Assembly (NCBI GenBank): GCA_934101745.1
Contig: CAKOSD010000009.1
Coordinates: forward strand, 1-15,348
Length of the DNA stretch: 15,348 nucleotides
Reading direction: 5' to 3'
DNA from: an uncultured Bacilli bacterium
GTDB taxonomy: Bacteria > Bacillota_I > Bacilli_A > RF39 > UBA660
The position numbers were made by a program, and so were the translations under genes. The notes under the pieces were generated by a model, which saw only the letters and a list, made by a program, of their open reading frames with translations, did not search any database and was not told where the DNA came from. Shown piece by piece: positions 14,387-15,348 of the stretch. Numbering within the stretch: position 1 is the stretch's first letter; every line of letters starts with the position of its first letter.

Positions 14387-15348
14387 AATCAATTCCTTTC
14401 ATTAATTCTTCTAATTCTTTTTGCTCTTCTAAGGTGGCTTCATTTCTTTTTATTTCTGTCTTAAACCAAACTGGAACATCTTTAGGAGTTTTAATTGTAG
14501 ATGGGGCTTTGGCAATTAATTTTTTTTGCTCTTTTTCGGCGAGGCTCATAGCCTCTCTTGCTGTTTTAACCCCGCTTCTTACCCACTGACCAGCAATGGT
14601 TTCTACAAAGTTTTTATTTAACTTATTATCATTTTTCTTTAGGACATAGTCAATTAAAACATTAACAACTGCTGGTTTTAAATTTAAATCACAACATAAA
14701 GTTTCTAACAATTTTAAATCTCTATTGGTTGGGGTTATGCCATGATATTTACTTTTTAGAAAATCGTATGGTTTGGTATTTTCAAAGACATAAATGATTT
14801 TATCTCTCTTACTCATACTTTCTAAGGGACTTGTTTTTTCTTCTTTATAAACAAGAGTTGGCAATTTGCCATTATTATGATAAGTATAATAATTACGGGC
14901 TAATTTTCTTAATTCTTCGGCAACAATATAGCCTCGTTCGTTAATAACGTTTTTAATTATCTCACTAAACTGCATAGTATCTAAATTATAAACAAAGGCC
15001 AAGTTTTCAATTAATTCTTTAGTGCGTTTATTAAAGGCTTTTTCATTTAAAATATCTTTAGGAATACTAGCCATTAGCATATCAAAATCAATAACATTTT
15101 TGGCGAAAACATTTTGCTTAACTCGCTCTACGGCATCAACTTCGGGTAAGATATTAGAAGAAGTAAATGTCATATTAAGACTACTAGTAATATCTTCATA
15201 TTCGCTTAAAGAGATATTTTTCTTTTCATAAGATTTTTTTATAGCATCGTATTCTTTTTTGCCAATATTATTATATAAAACCACATTTAACACAGGATGA
15301 TTTAAAAATTCTCTAGGACTCATAGGACTATATAGTTCATATACATAA
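14364..15348 (-). CDS. dnaB: DnaB-type (Gram-positive) primosomal helicase-loading protein, N-terminus outside the window
   Basis: Related to Bacillus DnaB, the primosome and membrane-attachment protein that works with DnaI and DnaD, not the replicative helicase. The frame stays open to the window end: eight codons before the first in-window ATG (15323) encode YVYELYSP with no stop, and that ATG has no ribosome binding site. The gene therefore almost certainly begins outside. 327 residues are visible. The C-terminal DnaD-like domain (about residues 190-265 of the visible part) shows the spaced pattern FLKSKYHGITPTNRDLKLLE, then LKPAVVNVLIDYVLKKNDNK and FVETIAGQWVRSGV. A charged tail follows, with VPVWFK. 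It is co-transcribed with dnaI, which starts inside its last codons. The DnaB call rests on this domain and on the dnaI neighbour; a DnaD-like paralogue is less likely. Confidence 0.9.
   Translation of the reverse strand, partial: YVYELYSPMSPREFLNHPVLNVVLYNNIGKKEYDAIKKSYEKKNISLSEYEDITSSLNMTFTSSNILPEVDAVERVKQNVFAKNVIDFDMLMASIPKDILNEKAFNKRTKELIENLAFVYNLDTMQFSEIIKNVINERGYIVAEELRKLARNYYTYHNNGKLPTLVYKEEKTSPLESMSKRDKIIYVFENTKPYDFLKSKYHGITPTNRDLKLLETLCCDLNLKPAVVNVLIDYVLKKNDNKLNKNFVETIAGQWVRSGVKTAREAMSLAEKEQKKLIAKAPSTIKTPKDVPVWFKTEIKRNEATLEEQKELEELMKGIDYGTINQN

Noticed and set aside
13581..15231. Plus-strand open frames at 13581-13844 and 15022-15231.
   Set aside because: They are antisense to dnaI and the dnaB-like gene and have no ribosome binding sites or known motifs.

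Overview
The window looks like core chromosome from a very AT-rich, low-GC Gram-positive (Bacillota, class Bacilli sense lato). The evidence is the Bacillus-type primosome pair DnaB/DnaI, an uppS-cdsA-rseP envelope cluster, AGGAGG/AGGTGAT-type ribosome binding sites and TATAAT-type sigma-A promoters. Trp is TGG throughout, so the code appears standard. The style (strong AT bias, short spacers, single-TM Cys-containing small proteins, WG/pentapeptide proteins) suggests an uncultured gut Bacilli/Mollicutes-related lineage. That placement is inference. Fourteen genes are supported, and all but one lie on the minus strand.

Reading in the direction of transcription (right to left): (a) 15348-10879 is a primosome and envelope run. 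It holds the C-terminal part of a DnaB-type helicase loader (open at the window edge), dnaI, then a textbook promoter followed by uppS, cdsA and rseP, closed by a stem-loop terminator at the rseP stop codon. (b) 10805-8739 is a single gene with its own promoter and terminator. It encodes a large WG-repeat-like protein with a coiled coil and a pentapeptide-like C-terminus. (c) 8654-6350 is a two-gene operon of an unrecognised helical protein and a membrane-anchored glycoside hydrolase family 3 enzyme (NagZ-like). (d) 6249-4777 is an unrecognised 490-residue helical protein, apparently transcribed alone. (e) 4739-3329 holds tgt (queuosine tRNA modification) overlapping a small single-TM protein. 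(f) 3342-2250 holds a TIGR04086/YrzE-like membrane protein on the plus strand and a DUF421/YetF-like membrane protein on the minus strand, diverging from a 67-bp gap. (g) 2124-1 is mutS, cut off at its C-terminus by the window start.

The intergenic DNA is minimal and highly worked. Several stem-loops include the stop codon of the gene they terminate, and two of them overlap the promoter of the next gene. No gene-free stretch reaches 300 bp (the longest is about 125 bp). No tRNA, rRNA, CRISPR array, insertion sequence, phage gene or attachment site was seen.

The least-explained items are the 490-residue protein with internally similar segments, the WG/coiled-coil/pentapeptide composite protein, the 313-residue partner of the GH3 enzyme, and the 102-residue pilin-like protein in the position where YajC usually follows tgt. 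I found no convincing new multi-gene system.
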